A stretch of DNA of 64,000 nucleotides from Hyphomicrobiales bacterium (GTDB lineage Bacteria > Pseudomonadota > Alphaproteobacteria > Rhizobiales > Rhizobiaceae), in contig UBNV01000008.1 of assembly GCA_900466945.1 (NCBI GenBank), positions 124,001 through 188,000 on the forward strand, given 5' to 3'. The position numbers and the translations under genes were made by a program. How positions within the stretch are numbered: the first letter of the stretch is position 1; every line of letters starts with the position of its first letter. The notes under the pieces are model-generated. The model was not told the origin of the DNA, did no database searches, and saw nothing but the letters and a program-made list of their open reading frames with translations. Shown here in pieces: positions 8,555 to 17,048 of the stretch.

Positions 8555-8808
8555 GGCTGGGGCTCAAACCTTATCTGGGCTTCCTGGAACTCCCGCAGTT
8601 CCAGGCGATCTTCAATCCGATCCAGACGCGTCTCGTGACGAGCAAGCGTCGTGTGGATGTTGTAAATGTCCTGATGCACCGCAACCATTGTTCCGCGCAT
8701 TGCATTCATCTCCGCTTTGAGCTCTCGTTGGCCCAGTTTGATGTCCGCTATGTCGGCGTGAACTCGCTTCAGAAGTTCGAACATCAATTCGCTGGCCACT
8801 TCAGCCAT
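8551..8808 (-). CDS. small coiled-coil protein between purS and purQ
   Basis: A predicted 85-residue acidic, strongly helical protein: heptad-like spacing of Leu, Ile, Val and Met runs from about residue 5 to 70 (for example [19 protein letters not shown] and [13 protein letters not shown]). No signal peptide or membrane segment is seen. The ATG at 8808 has GGAGA six bases upstream. The stop codon overlaps the purQ start by ATGA, and purS ends 16 bases before it, so it is embedded in the purine operon. I do not know a function. Its place suggests coupling to PurQ or PurS, but an unrelated passenger gene is equally possible. Confidence 0.75.
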   Translation of the reverse strand: MAEVASELMFELLKRVHADIADIKLGQRELKAEMNAMRGTMVAVHQDIYNIHTTLARHETRLDRIEDRLELREFQEAQIRFEPQP

Positions 8809-8824
8809 CGCGTGTCTCCAACCC

Positions 8825-9067
8825 TCAGGCGATGGAGATAGTATAATTCTCGATAACCGTGTTGGCGAGGAGCTTTTCGCACATGGCCTTGAGGTCGGCT
8901 TCAGCCTTCGCCTTGTCGGTGCCTTCGACTTCGAGATCGAAGACCTTGCCCTGGCGGACCTGGCCAACGCCATCGAAGCCGAGGGCGCCGAGGGCGCCTT
9001 CGATGGCCTTGCCCTGAGGGTCGAGGACGCCGTTCTTCAGGGTAACGGTGACGCGTGCCTTGATCAC
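8825..9067 (-). CDS. purS: FGAM synthase subunit PurS
   Basis: An 80-residue protein that bridges PurQ and small PurL in the bacterial three-component FGAM synthase. The sequence begins with a beta strand (KARVTVTLKNGVLDPQGKAI) and GALGALGF, both typical of PurS. The GTG at 9067 was preferred to the ATG five codons upstream because the GGAGAAGAG ribosome site precedes it and homologues begin at this residue. It follows purC by 18 bases and precedes the small coiled-coil gene. Length is normal for the family. Confidence 0.95.
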   Translation of the reverse strand: MIKARVTVTLKNGVLDPQGKAIEGALGALGFDGVGQVRQGKVFDLEVEGTDKAKAEADLKAMCEKLLANTVIENYTISIA

Positions 9068-9085
9068 TGATCTCTTCTCCAAAGC

Positions 9086-9850
9086 TTACTTGACGAGAAC
9101 CGGGCCCGTGCCGCGCACCGGTTCGTTTTCATTCATGATGCCGAGACGACGGGCGACTTCCTGATAGGCTTCGAGAAGCCCGCCCAGATCCTGGCGGAAG
9201 CGGTCCTTGTCGAGCTTTTCACGGGTCTCGATGTCCCAGAGGCGGCAGCTGTCGGGCGAAATCTCGTCCGCCAGGATGATGCGCATCATGTCGCCCTCAT
9301 AGAGGCGACCGCATTCGATCTTGAAGTCGACGAGCTGGATGCCGATGCCGAGGAAGAGGCCCGAGAGGAAGTCATTGACGCGGATGGCAAGCGCCATGAT
9401 GTCGTCGAGCTCTGCCGGGTTCGCCCAGCCGAAGGCGGTGATGTGCTCTTCCGAGACCATCGGATCGTTCAGGGCGTCGGACTTGTAGTAGAATTCGATG
9501 ATCGAGCGAGGCAGGACGACGCCTTCCTCAATGCCGAGGCGGGTCGAGAGCGAGCCGGCGGCCACATTGCGCACGACGATCTCAAGCGGAATGATCTCGA
9601 CTTCCTTGATCAGCTGCTCGCGCATGTTCATGCGGCGGATGAAATGGGTCGGAATGCCGATCTTGTTCAGATGCGTGAAGACGTATTCGGAGATGCGGTT
9701 GTTCAGAACGCCTTTCCCGTCGATGACTTCATGCTTCTTCTTGTTGAATGCCGTTGCATCGTCCTTGAAGAACTGGATCAGCGTGCCGGGCTCGGGACCC
9801 TCATAGAGGATCTTTGCCTTGCCCTCGTAAACGCGGCGGCGACGGTTCAT
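9086..9850 (-). CDS. purC: SAICAR synthetase PurC
   Basis: Phosphoribosylaminoimidazole-succinocarboxamide synthase, which joins aspartate to CAIR with ATP in purine synthesis. The 254-residue protein has the expected order of motifs: [11 protein letters not shown] at residues 8-18 for nucleotide binding, [12 protein letters not shown], then VRNVAAGS and LVDFKIECG in the substrate domain, and [14 protein letters not shown]. The ATG at 9850 begins [13 protein letters not shown]. It is the first gene of the minus-strand purC-purS-small gene-purQ run. A plus-strand gene starts 243 bases upstream, so the promoter should lie in that gap. Confidence 0.97.
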   Translation of the reverse strand: MNRRRRVYEGKAKILYEGPEPGTLIQFFKDDATAFNKKKHEVIDGKGVLNNRISEYVFTHLNKIGIPTHFIRRMNMREQLIKEVEIIPLEIVVRNVAAGSLSTRLGIEEGVVLPRSIIEFYYKSDALNDPMVSEEHITAFGWANPAELDDIMALAIRVNDFLSGLFLGIGIQLVDFKIECGRLYEGDMMRIILADEISPDSCRLWDIETREKLDKDRFRQDLGGLLEAYQEVARRLGIMNENEPVRGTGPVLVK

Positions 9851-10020
9851 GGGTGGTTTTCTCTGTTGTTGGCATCCCGGCGCTTGAAGCGCGGACGCAG
9901 TGGATCGGTCTTTGAAGCGGTCCCTTAACGGAAAACCTGCGTTTTCACAATGCGGAGATCACCCCTTCCTGCCAAAACGTCGCGTTGCGGGCGGGTCACC
10001 CAGAATCGCGGAAGTTTGCA

Positions 10021-10049
10021 TTGCACTTTGTACTCCCTTTTGATTAATG
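10021..10049 (+). promoter_or_regulatory. possible promoter of the DUF1476 gene
   Basis: TTGCAC (10021-10026) and TTAATG (10044-10049) are separated by 17 bp, about 45 bases upstream of the start codon. Both boxes are imperfect, so this is a candidate only. Confidence 0.3.
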
Positions 10050-10093
10050 GGGAAACCAAACCGCACAATGACGGCACAAAACGGGAGATCGAT

Positions 10094-10408
10094 ATGAGCG
10101 GCATCAGTGATCGCGAAAAGGCCTTTGAAAACAAGTTCGCCCATGATCAGGAGCTGCGCTTCAAGGCCGAAGCGCGCCGGAACAAGCTTGTCGGTCTTTG
10201 GGCAGCCGGTCTGCTCGGCAAGGCCGATCCGGACGCCTATGCCAAGGAAGTGGTCGCTTCCGATTTCGAGGAAGCCGGCGACGAGGACGTGGTCCGAAAG
10301 GTCATGGGTGACCTGACCGCTGGAGGTGTGTCGATTACCGACGAAGAACTGCGTGCGAAGATGATCGAATTCCTCGGTCAGGCCATCGAGCAGATCCAAA
10401 ACAGCTGA
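10094..10408 (+). CDS. DUF1476 protein, F-ATPase inhibitor zeta family
   Basis: A 104-residue, mostly helical protein of the DUF1476 family, known in alphaproteobacteria as the zeta subunit that inhibits ATP hydrolysis by the F1 ATP synthase. The N-terminus, MSGISDREKAFENKFAHDQE, is the inhibitory region in studied members, followed by FKAEARRNKLVGLWAA. The ATG at 10094 has GGGAG upstream. It is a single-gene unit with its own terminator. The family call is strong. Whether it inhibits strongly, as in Paracoccus, or weakly, as in some rhizobia, cannot be read from sequence. Confidence 0.9.
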   Translation: MSGISDREKAFENKFAHDQELRFKAEARRNKLVGLWAAGLLGKADPDAYAKEVVASDFEEAGDEDVVRKVMGDLTAGGVSITDEELRAKMIEFLGQAIEQIQNS

Positions 10409-10428
10409 GCCACGATCTGATGTTTGAA

Positions 10429-10460
10429 GCCGCCCGACTTCAGGTCAGGGCGGCTTTTTT
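10429..10460 (+). terminator. rho-independent terminator of the DUF1476 gene
   Basis: A stem of GCCGCCC (10429-10435) and GGGCGGC (10448-10454) with a 12-nt loop is followed by six T (10455-10460). It overlaps the 3' end of the convergent GGDEF-EAL gene. Confidence 0.85.
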
Positions 10461-12956
10461 GCGCGCGCGCAGCAGATCGGCGGTCGCTGCCGCATCAAGC
10501 GGGCGGGCAAGGCCATAGCCCTGCAGAACGTCGCAGCCAAGGCGCTTCAAGATGCGCGCGTGTTCTTCCGTTTCAACGCCCTCGGCGGTCACCTTGATCT
10601 TCAGTGATCGCGCGATCTGGATGATCGACATGACCAGGATGCGTTGTTCCTGGCTCTTCGGGACGTTCTCGATTAATTGGCGATCGATCTTCAGCGTGCT
10701 CGGCTTCAGGTTCAGCAGGCCGACGATCGAGGCGTGGCCCGTACCGAAATCGTCGATCTCGATATCGATGGATAACCGGCGCAGCGTCTCGAGGTTTGAC
10801 ATCACGGCTGCATCCTGCCGGTCGAGGAAGACGCTTTCCAACAATTCGAAGGAGACGGTGCCGGGCTTGATGTCGAGTGCGGCAAGCCCGCTTGCGAGAT
10901 TAGGATCCTTCAGGCGTCGCGCAGAGACATTGACCGAGATCTTTGGGAGGTCGAGACCTTCTTGCCGCCAGATGGCGACGTCGGCCAGCGCCTTTTCGAG
11001 AATGATCCCGTCGATTTGCGCGAGCACGCCGCATTCCTCGGCAGCGGCTAGAAAGCGATCCGGTCCGAGAATGCCCTGTGTCGGATGGCGCCAGCGGGCC
11101 AGGCATTCCGCGCCCGTGATCTGTCGTGTCTTCGCATCGAATTGCAGCTGGTAGAAGGGAATGATCTCGTCATTGTCCAGCGCGCGCAGAAGCTCGCTCG
11201 ACAGTCGTCGCGCGTCGGCAAGCAGTCTGCGGCTCGACTGGGTGTAGAATTCGTGGCGGTTTCGCCCCTGGTTCTTGGCGTTGTAGAGAGCGATATCGGC
11301 ATTTTGCAGCAATGCTCGGGGATCGGCACTGCGATTGTCGGAATAGGCGATGCCTATGCTCGCGCCGAAGCGGCATTCCTGGCCGTTGTGCCAGACGGGT
11401 TGCCGCATTTCGCCGATGATGCGGTCAGCGACCGAGGACAGAACCTCGTCCTTTCCGTCATAGTCGAGGATGATCACAAATTCGTCGCCGCCGATGCGGG
11501 CGGCGAAATCGGTCGGGCGGATGTTGTCGCGCAGAATACGCGCCGCATGCTTGAGCATCGCGTCACCGGCGCCATGGCCGAGTGTATCATTGATCTGCTT
11601 GAACCGGTCCAGATCGATATGCAGCACGGCGATGCCACGGCTGCGCTCATTCGACGTCTTCCTGAGTTCATCGAGGCGGGCCTCGAGGTAGCGACGATTC
11701 GGCAGCGCTGTCAGGTAGTCGTGAAGGGCGGAATATTCGGCGTCTATGCGGATCTGGTCCAGCTCGGCGTTGCGCGCTTCGGCCAGCGCCTTCTGGCATT
11801 CCAGTTCCTGCCGCAGGCGCTGGTCCTCGGTCACGTCCCAGTTGACGCCGATCATCTTCAGATGCCTGTCATGGTCGACATAGGGCAGGCTATTGGCGCG
11901 AATGTACCGGGTGCTGCCATCGCTGGCGATGATGCGGTAGTTGTCGGTGAAGGGTTTGAGTTCCGCGATCTTCGCCTCGACATAGGCGAGGGTCCGCTCA
12001 CGGTCGTCGGGATGCAGCTTGCGTTCCCAGAAATCACCGACGCGCACGTCCTCGTCGAAGGGGACCTCGAAGATCTCCCGCATTCGGTCGTCCCATTCAC
12101 TGATGCCAGCGTCGAAATCGGTTTCGAAAATGCCGATGCGCGAGATGTCGACGGCAAGCTTGAGGCGTCGTGACAGGCCTTCAAGCCACTCTTCCTGCGC
12201 CTTTCGGGCTGTGACGTCGGTATCCGTCCCGACGATGCGCGTAGGTTGGCCGTTCTCGTCGCGTTCAACGCAGGCACCGCGACACTCGATCCAGACGTAG
12301 TGGCCGTCCTTGTGCCGTTCACGGTACTGGAAAGTGGTATAATTCGGATCACCTGCGTTCTGGCGTTCGATCGAATGCAGCACGCGGTCGTGGTCCTGAG
12401 GATGGACGAGTTCGAGCCACTCCTCCAAGTTCTGCGCGATCGGATCGTCCGGCCCCAGCCCGCGGATCGACCGCCAGACTTCCGAATAATACATTTCGCC
12501 ATTGCTGCGCTGGTCCCAAACGCCCGAAGCCGAACCGACCAGGGCGTGGTTCCAGCGACTCTCGCGCTCGGCAAGGGCATCCAAGCTCTGCCGCAATTGC
12601 GTGATTTCGATTAATTGCAGCAGGATTGCGTTGCCCGCGTCATTTCGCTCTGGTCGCGCCAGCGAGGCGATGAAGGAGGCTTTGCGGCCTCCGCTAGACT
12701 GTATTTCAACGGTCGCCGAGGGTTTCCCCAGTGTCAGTCGCTTCAATGCGAGATCGAAGGGGCCGACATCTACAGGGCGCAACCCGTCCGAGAATGGACG
12801 GCCCGGTCCAATGTTGAAAAACTCGCGCATCGCCGGATTCAGCGTCACGACGAATCCATCCGGGTTGACCCAGGCTGCGGGCGAGGGAAGGGTGGCAATG
12901 TCGATGCCGCCGCCCCATGGCGGTGCAGCAGCTTGTACGGCAACGTCTGGACGCAA
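10440..12956 (-). CDS. PAS-PAS-PAS-GGDEF-EAL cyclic-di-GMP enzyme
   Basis: An 838-residue cytoplasmic signalling protein. PAS-like regions cover about residues 20-118, 130-250 (ending in the TDVTARK linker) and 265-380 (ending in VTEDQ). The diguanylate cyclase domain has an intact GGDEF at 489-493, and R480-x-x-D483 sits five residues upstream, the spacing of the product-inhibition I-site. The EAL domain (about 590-830) has ECLARWRHP at 617 with the catalytic Glu and the DDFGTG metal motif. No membrane helix is seen. The first possible start is TTG at 12956, supported by CGGAG seven bases upstream; no in-frame ATG occurs before residue 43. Both catalytic domains look competent. Confidence 0.94.
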   Translation of the reverse strand: MRPDVAVQAAAPPWGGGIDIATLPSPAAWVNPDGFVVTLNPAMREFFNIGPGRPFSDGLRPVDVGPFDLALKRLTLGKPSATVEIQSSGGRKASFIASLARPERNDAGNAILLQLIEITQLRQSLDALAERESRWNHALVGSASGVWDQRSNGEMYYSEVWRSIRGLGPDDPIAQNLEEWLELVHPQDHDRVLHSIERQNAGDPNYTTFQYRERHKDGHYVWIECRGACVERDENGQPTRIVGTDTDVTARKAQEEWLEGLSRRLKLAVDISRIGIFETDFDAGISEWDDRMREIFEVPFDEDVRVGDFWERKLHPDDRERTLAYVEAKIAELKPFTDNYRIIASDGSTRYIRANSLPYVDHDRHLKMIGVNWDVTEDQRLRQELECQKALAEARNAELDQIRIDAEYSALHDYLTALPNRRYLEARLDELRKTSNERSRGIAVLHIDLDRFKQINDTLGHGAGDAMLKHAARILRDNIRPTDFAARIGGDEFVIILDYDGKDEVLSSVADRIIGEMRQPVWHNGQECRFGASIGIAYSDNRSADPRALLQNADIALYNAKNQGRNRHEFYTQSSRRLLADARRLSSELLRALDNDEIIPFYQLQFDAKTRQITGAECLARWRHPTQGILGPDRFLAAAEECGVLAQIDGIILEKALADVAIWRQEGLDLPKISVNVSARRLKDPNLASGLAALDIKPGTVSFELLESVFLDRQDAAVMSNLETLRRLSIDIEIDDFGTGHASIVGLLNLKPSTLKIDRQLIENVPKSQEQRILVMSIIQIARSLKIKVTAEGVETEEHARILKRLGCDVLQGYGLARPLDAAATADLLRARKKAALT

Positions 12957-13092
12957 TGTCGGGCTCCGGACTGAGTTTGGCAGCGTCAGTCTATGAGAGG
13001 CGCCTTAAGAAGGCTTTAAGGGGCGCAACCGGAAGGCGCCGGAATGGCGCAGGCACCTCTCCGATCGGGTCAAGTCATTTTCGGGTGTTGGG

Positions 13093-13641
13093 TCAGAGAC
13101 GGCTGAGGAACTGGGCGAAGACCATCGTGCCTTCGGGCCAGGGGCCGTGCCCGGATTCGGCGTTGATATGGCCGGATTCACCCGCATCTATCAGGAATGC
13201 GCCCCAGGCATTGGCGATGTCTTCAGCGTGCGCGTATTCGCCGAACGGGTCGTTTCGGCTTGCAATCATGATCGATGGGAATGGGAGAGGCAGGCGGGGA
13301 TAAGGCCCGAAGGTCATCAGATGCTTCGGGCGGATTTCCGGATTGGCCACATCCGGCGGCGCAACGAGAAATGCCCCGGCCACTCGCTGCTTCATTTCGG
13401 GGATCGCATGCACAATTGCGGGAACGCCGAGCGAGTGACCCACCAGGACGACAGGCTTGGTAGACGCGTTCACCTCTTCCGCGACACGCGCGATCCAGTC
13501 CTCGCGAACCGGCTTCGACCATTCGGCCTGCTCGACACGCCTTGCCGTCGAGAGCTTCTGCTCCCAACGGGTCTGCCAGTGGTCAGGTCCGGAGTTGGTG
13601 TAGCCCGGGACGATTAGGATTTCTGCTTCAGAGACTTTCAT
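13093..13641 (-). CDS. RBBP9/YdeN-type serine hydrolase
   Basis: A 182-residue minimal alpha/beta hydrolase. It has the nucleophile elbow GHSLG with Ser70 after strand KPVVLV, an acid segment SRNDPFGEY and a C-terminal His in the ESGHINAESG region, the arrangement of the RBBP9/YdeN family. The N-terminal PGYTNSGPDHWQ segment is characteristic. The start at 13641 (MKVSEAEILIVPGY) fits family N-termini better than the 24-residue longer reading. Esterase or amidase activity is expected; the substrate is unknown. It stands between the GGDEF-EAL gene and a divergent membrane-protein gene. Confidence 0.9.
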   Translation of the reverse strand: MKVSEAEILIVPGYTNSGPDHWQTRWEQKLSTARRVEQAEWSKPVREDWIARVAEEVNASTKPVVLVGHSLGVPAIVHAIPEMKQRVAGAFLVAPPDVANPEIRPKHLMTFGPYPRLPLPFPSIMIASRNDPFGEYAHAEDIANAWGAFLIDAGESGHINAESGHGPWPEGTMVFAQFLSRL

Positions 13642-14026
13642 GGCCCCTATCTGCTGTTCCGCCGGGGCGACGTCAAGTTTTGGTCGCCCCCTGACACGGA
13701 ATTTTCGTTGCAAAAAGCTCGTCGAATTCGGTTGGTGTAGTCCCTCCCGACTTCAAGCGGGCGGATCCCTACGCCTTGGTTCTGCCTGGCAGCCTGCCGG
13801 TAAATGTTGCCGGAACGCGTTTCACAGCTTCGTGCGCTCGTTTTGCGCGACAATCAGGATATTAGCTGATAAACTAAATGCTTATGCAGGTGTCCGGAGC
13901 TTCGACCTTGTCTCGTTGCCCTGGACAGTACAGACGGCGCGATGTCGCGACCCGCTGTGGCCCCGATGCCGTTCCGCATTTCACTTTGCAGCCTACAGAC
14001 CCCGTATGCTTGAGGAGGAAGTGAGA
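13642..14026. other. 385-bp intergenic region, nothing firm recognised
   Basis: The gap separates the divergent starts of the RBBP9-like hydrolase and the DUF2189 gene. No convincing ORF, tRNA or hairpin-plus-T terminator was seen. It holds the strong AGGAGG-type ribosome site of the DUF2189 gene at its right end. An AT-rich stretch near 13855-13880 could hold a promoter, but no good paired hexamers were found. Confidence 0.5.
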
Positions 14027-14818
14027 ATGTCGACGTTTCATGTCATGACCAGTGCAGCCGGCACCATCGAACGGCCCGCAGTACGCCATATCGCGGTGTC
14101 GGACGTCTTTGCGGCGCTACGCGAGGGCTATGAGGATTTTCGCGAAAAGCCTTCACACTACGCCTTTGTGGCGCTGATCTATCCCATCGCCGGTGCGATG
14201 ATGATCGGCTGGAGCGCCGGTGTCGAACTCCTGCCTATGGTCTATCCGCTTCTGACTGGCTTTGCCCTGCTGGGGCCGCTTCTGGCGCTTGGTCTGATGG
14301 AGATCAGCCGCCGGCGCGAACTCGGGCAGCCGGCTAACTGGTCTGATGTGCTTAGCCTCCGCAAATCCCCGTCGCTGCCGTCACTCCTGATGATGAGTGC
14401 CTATCTCGTGACACTCTTCATGGTCTGGCTGGTCGTGTCGCGCGGACTTTACCTTTCCATGATTGGCGATTACCCGGCGCCGGGTGTCTTCGCCTTTGCC
14501 AGCGGCGTCTTCGATCACCCCAACGCCTGGGCCTTCCTGTTCTGGAGCAATGGCATCGGCTTCCTGCTGGCGCTGATCGCGCTGGTGATCAGTCTCGTTG
14601 CCTTCCCGATGTTGCTGGACCGTGATTGTGGTGCGGCCTCCGCCGTCGGCACGTCGGTGCGCGCAAGCCTCGCCAATCCGGTACCGGTCGCGGTCTGGGG
14701 CCTGATGGTCGCCGGTCTGCTTGCCATCGGCATGGCGACACTGCTCGTCGGGCTGATCGTGATCGTTCCGGTCCTCGGCCACGCCACTTGGCACTTCTAT
14801 CGCAGACTGGTGGTCTGA
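14027..14818 (+). CDS. DUF2189 integral membrane protein
   Basis: A 263-residue membrane protein of the DUF2189 family. After a soluble N-terminus with VRHIAVSDVFAALREGYEDF, about six hydrophobic helices follow, the last pair at roughly residues 215-255. The family is common in alphaproteobacteria, often described as possible cytochrome-oxidase-related membrane proteins, but its function is not established. The ATG at 14027 was chosen because GAGGAGGAA lies just upstream; the reading frame is open much further 5' but without similar support. It is followed 15 bases later by a convergent small membrane protein gene. Confidence 0.85.
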   Translation: MSTFHVMTSAAGTIERPAVRHIAVSDVFAALREGYEDFREKPSHYAFVALIYPIAGAMMIGWSAGVELLPMVYPLLTGFALLGPLLALGLMEISRRRELGQPANWSDVLSLRKSPSLPSLLMMSAYLVTLFMVWLVVSRGLYLSMIGDYPAPGVFAFASGVFDHPNAWAFLFWSNGIGFLLALIALVISLVAFPMLLDRDCGAASAVGTSVRASLANPVPVAVWGLMVAGLLAIGMATLLVGLIVIVPVLGHATWHFYRRLVV

Positions 14819-14832
14819 GTGGCGCCGACGGA

Positions 14833-15123
14833 TTACGCCCGGCTGATCACGTAAAGCACGACTGCCAGAGAAGCGAGAAGGAGAGCCGCGATCCGCGCGC
14901 GTCTCGATTCGAACAATTTTGCCAGAATGGCCGCTGCGCAGAGTGCGGTCGCGAGCAGCAAGCTTGCCACGAGATCTCGATTGCCGCTGGTTTCGACGGC
15001 TTTGAGCGAGACGTTGGGGTCGACGTCCACCATCCAGTCATACTTGCTGCCCCCAAGTAGCAACATGCCCAGGAGGGCCAGCAGATACACGGCGAGCGTT
15101 GCGAGGAACGACAGGCGTTTCAT
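14833..15123 (-). CDS. small three-helix membrane protein
   Basis: A 96-residue protein with hydrophobic segments at about residues 5-25, 50-68 and 74-92. A short extracytoplasmic loop contains KYDWMVDVDPNVS between the first two. The first segment could be a signal anchor. AAGGAG lies seven bases before the ATG at 15123, which fixes the start. It lies downstream of purB on the same strand but is separated from it by a strong hairpin. No family recognised and no function can be given. Confidence 0.72.
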   Translation of the reverse strand: MKRLSFLATLAVYLLALLGMLLLGGSKYDWMVDVDPNVSLKAVETSGNRDLVASLLLATALCAAAILAKLFESRRARIAALLLASLAVVLYVISRA

Positions 15124-15143
15124 CGGATTTCTCCTTCGCAAAC

Positions 15144-15174
15144 AGAAGGGGCGCGGTGTGTCCGCGCCCCTTCT
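15144..15174. terminator. 12-bp GC-rich hairpin between purB and the small membrane gene
   Basis: A perfect 12-bp inverted repeat (arms 15144-15155 and 15163-15174) with a 7-nt loop lies just after the purB stop codon on the minus strand. It is followed by only a short T-rich stretch, so termination of purB is likely but incomplete read-through is possible. Confidence 0.6.
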
Positions 15175-15200
15175 TCTATTCCATCGAATTCTGTCAGTCT

Positions 15201-16502
15201 TTATCCGAAGACGCGAGCGAAGATCGTATCGACGTGCTTGGTGTGATAACCGAGGTCGAATTTTTCGCGGATATCTTCCTCCGATAGGGCTTGGCGTACT
15301 TCGTTGTCCGCGAGCAGCTCTTCCAGGAAGTCTGCACCCTTTTCCCAGACCTTCATGGCGTTGCGCTGCACGAGGCGGTAGCTATCCTCACGCGAGACGC
15401 CGGCCTGGGTGAGGGCCAGGAGCACGCGCTGGCTCATGACCAGGCCCTTGAACTTGTTCATGTTCTTCATCATGTTCTCGGGATAGATGACGAGCTTTTC
15501 GACGACGCCGGCCAGACGGTTTAGGGCGAAATCTAGGGTTATCGTGGTGTCCGGGCCGATCGCGCGCTCAACGCTTGAATGGCTGATGTCCCGCTCGTGC
15601 CAGAGGGCCACGTTTTCCATGGCTGGAACGACCGACATGCGCACGAGGCGGGCAAGGCCGGTCAGGTTTTCTGTCAGAACCGGATTGCGCTTGTGCGGCA
15701 TGGCCGACGAGCCCTTCTGGCCCGGCGAGAAGAATTCTTCGGCTTCCAGCACTTCCGTGCGCTGCATGTGGCGGATCTCGATCGCGACATTTTCGATCGA
15801 AGAGGCGATGACGCCGAGCGTGGCGAAGAACATCGCATGGCGGTCACGCGGGATGACCTGGGTCGAGATCGGCTCCGGCACCAGACCGAGCTTTTCGCAG
15901 ACATGTTCTTCGACGCGCGGGTCGATATTGGCAAAGGTGCCGACGGCGCCCGAGATCGCGCCGGTTGCGACTTCCGCACGGGCGGTGACGAGGCGGTCGC
16001 GGTTGCGGGTCATTTCGGCATAGAAGCGGGCGAAGGTCAGGCCCATGGTCGTCGGCTCGGCATGAATGCCATGGCTGCGACCGATCCGGACCGTGTCCTT
16101 GTGTTCGAAGGCGCGGGCCTTGAGGGCTGCCAGCACGCGGTCCATGTCGGCGATCAGGATGTCGGCGGCGCGCACCAGCTGGATGTTCAGCGTCGTGTCG
16201 AGCACGTCCGACGAGGTCATGCCCTGGTGGACAAAGCGGCTATCCGGGCCGATGAATTCGGCGAGATGCGTCAGGAAGGCGATGACGTCGTGCTTCGTCA
16301 CGGCTTCGATCTCGTCGATGCGGGCGACGTCGAATTCGGCAGGGCCACCCTTTTCCCAGATGGTGCGGGCGGATTCCTTCGGGATTACACCGAGATCGGC
16401 GAGCGCGTCGCAGGCATGGGCCTCGATCTCGAACCAGATGCGGAACTTGGTTTCGGGGGACCAGATGGCGACCATTTCCGGCCGGGAGTAACGCGGGATC
16501 AT
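15201..16502 (-). CDS. purB: adenylosuccinate lyase
   Basis: Adenylosuccinate lyase cleaves fumarate from SAICAR and from adenylosuccinate, acting twice in purine synthesis. The 433-residue protein has the fumarase/aspartase superfamily signature SSAMPHKRNP in its flexible loop, the MTSSDVLDT segment, and GRSHGIHAEP with the catalytic His. The start at 16502 begins MIPRYSRPEM, the usual PurB N-terminus; a 16-residue longer reading looks spurious. It is separated from the rpe/DUF2259/membrane gene run by 63 bases on the same strand. The motifs and length leave little doubt. Confidence 0.97.
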   Translation of the reverse strand: MIPRYSRPEMVAIWSPETKFRIWFEIEAHACDALADLGVIPKESARTIWEKGGPAEFDVARIDEIEAVTKHDVIAFLTHLAEFIGPDSRFVHQGMTSSDVLDTTLNIQLVRAADILIADMDRVLAALKARAFEHKDTVRIGRSHGIHAEPTTMGLTFARFYAEMTRNRDRLVTARAEVATGAISGAVGTFANIDPRVEEHVCEKLGLVPEPISTQVIPRDRHAMFFATLGVIASSIENVAIEIRHMQRTEVLEAEEFFSPGQKGSSAMPHKRNPVLTENLTGLARLVRMSVVPAMENVALWHERDISHSSVERAIGPDTTITLDFALNRLAGVVEKLVIYPENMMKNMNKFKGLVMSQRVLLALTQAGVSREDSYRLVQRNAMKVWEKGADFLEELLADNEVRQALSEEDIREKFDLGYHTKHVDTIFARVFG

Positions 16503-16565
16503 CGGGCTCGTCTTTCGTTGGACTTGGAAAATGCTGGCCCCCCTTAGCAAAGTGGGGCGGCAAGC

Positions 16566-17048
16566 TCAACGGCTGCGGCGGGCCATCACGACGCTCAAGG
16601 CGATAAGCATGGCAAAACCGGCCGGCAGCAGATGCCGCACACCCAGCACCGCGAATTGATAAAGGGCAACGGCGGTCGTGTAGAACATCTGGTAGCCCCA
16701 GATGCGCGAGGCAAAGGGCGCGTGCCAATGGGCATAGAAATGGCGGTATTGCAGCGCGTAGAGGCCAGCCGTTGCGCCGATGGTGACAACACCCAGGAGC
16801 AGCACCCATCCAGCCAGGACCACGGATGGCCGACGCCTCTGGGTTACGAGGTGGATCAGCGGCAGCGCGACCAGCCAGCCCAAGAGGCCACCGCCTGCGT
16901 AGATAGCCGTCAGGCCGAGATCATGGCTGCCAGTGGCGCGACCGAAGACATGGACCGAGAGCAGGAAGCTTGCCGCCATGGCAAAGCCCCAGGCGATCGA
17001 ACCGAAAATCCACAAAGCAGCCGGTGGAAACCAGCGCCACTCCGTCAA
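16566..17048 (-). CDS. four-helix membrane protein, function unknown
   Basis: A 160-residue membrane protein with about four hydrophobic segments (around residues 10-35, 45-65, 78-98 and 120-155) and aromatic, Trp- and His-rich loops such as YRHFYAHWHAPFA. The start is TTG at 17048, overlapping the stop of the DUF2259 gene as TTGA, which implies translational coupling. No family was recognised. It sits in a minus-strand run rpe - DUF2259 gene - this gene - purB. Because start and stop interlock with neighbours it is very likely real, but no role can be assigned. Confidence 0.75.
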   Translation of the reverse strand: MTEWRWFPPAALWIFGSIAWGFAMAASFLLSVHVFGRATGSHDLGLTAIYAGGGLLGWLVALPLIHLVTQRRRPSVVLAGWVLLLGVVTIGATAGLYALQYRHFYAHWHAPFASRIWGYQMFYTTAVALYQFAVLGVRHLLPAGFAMLIALSVVMARRSR

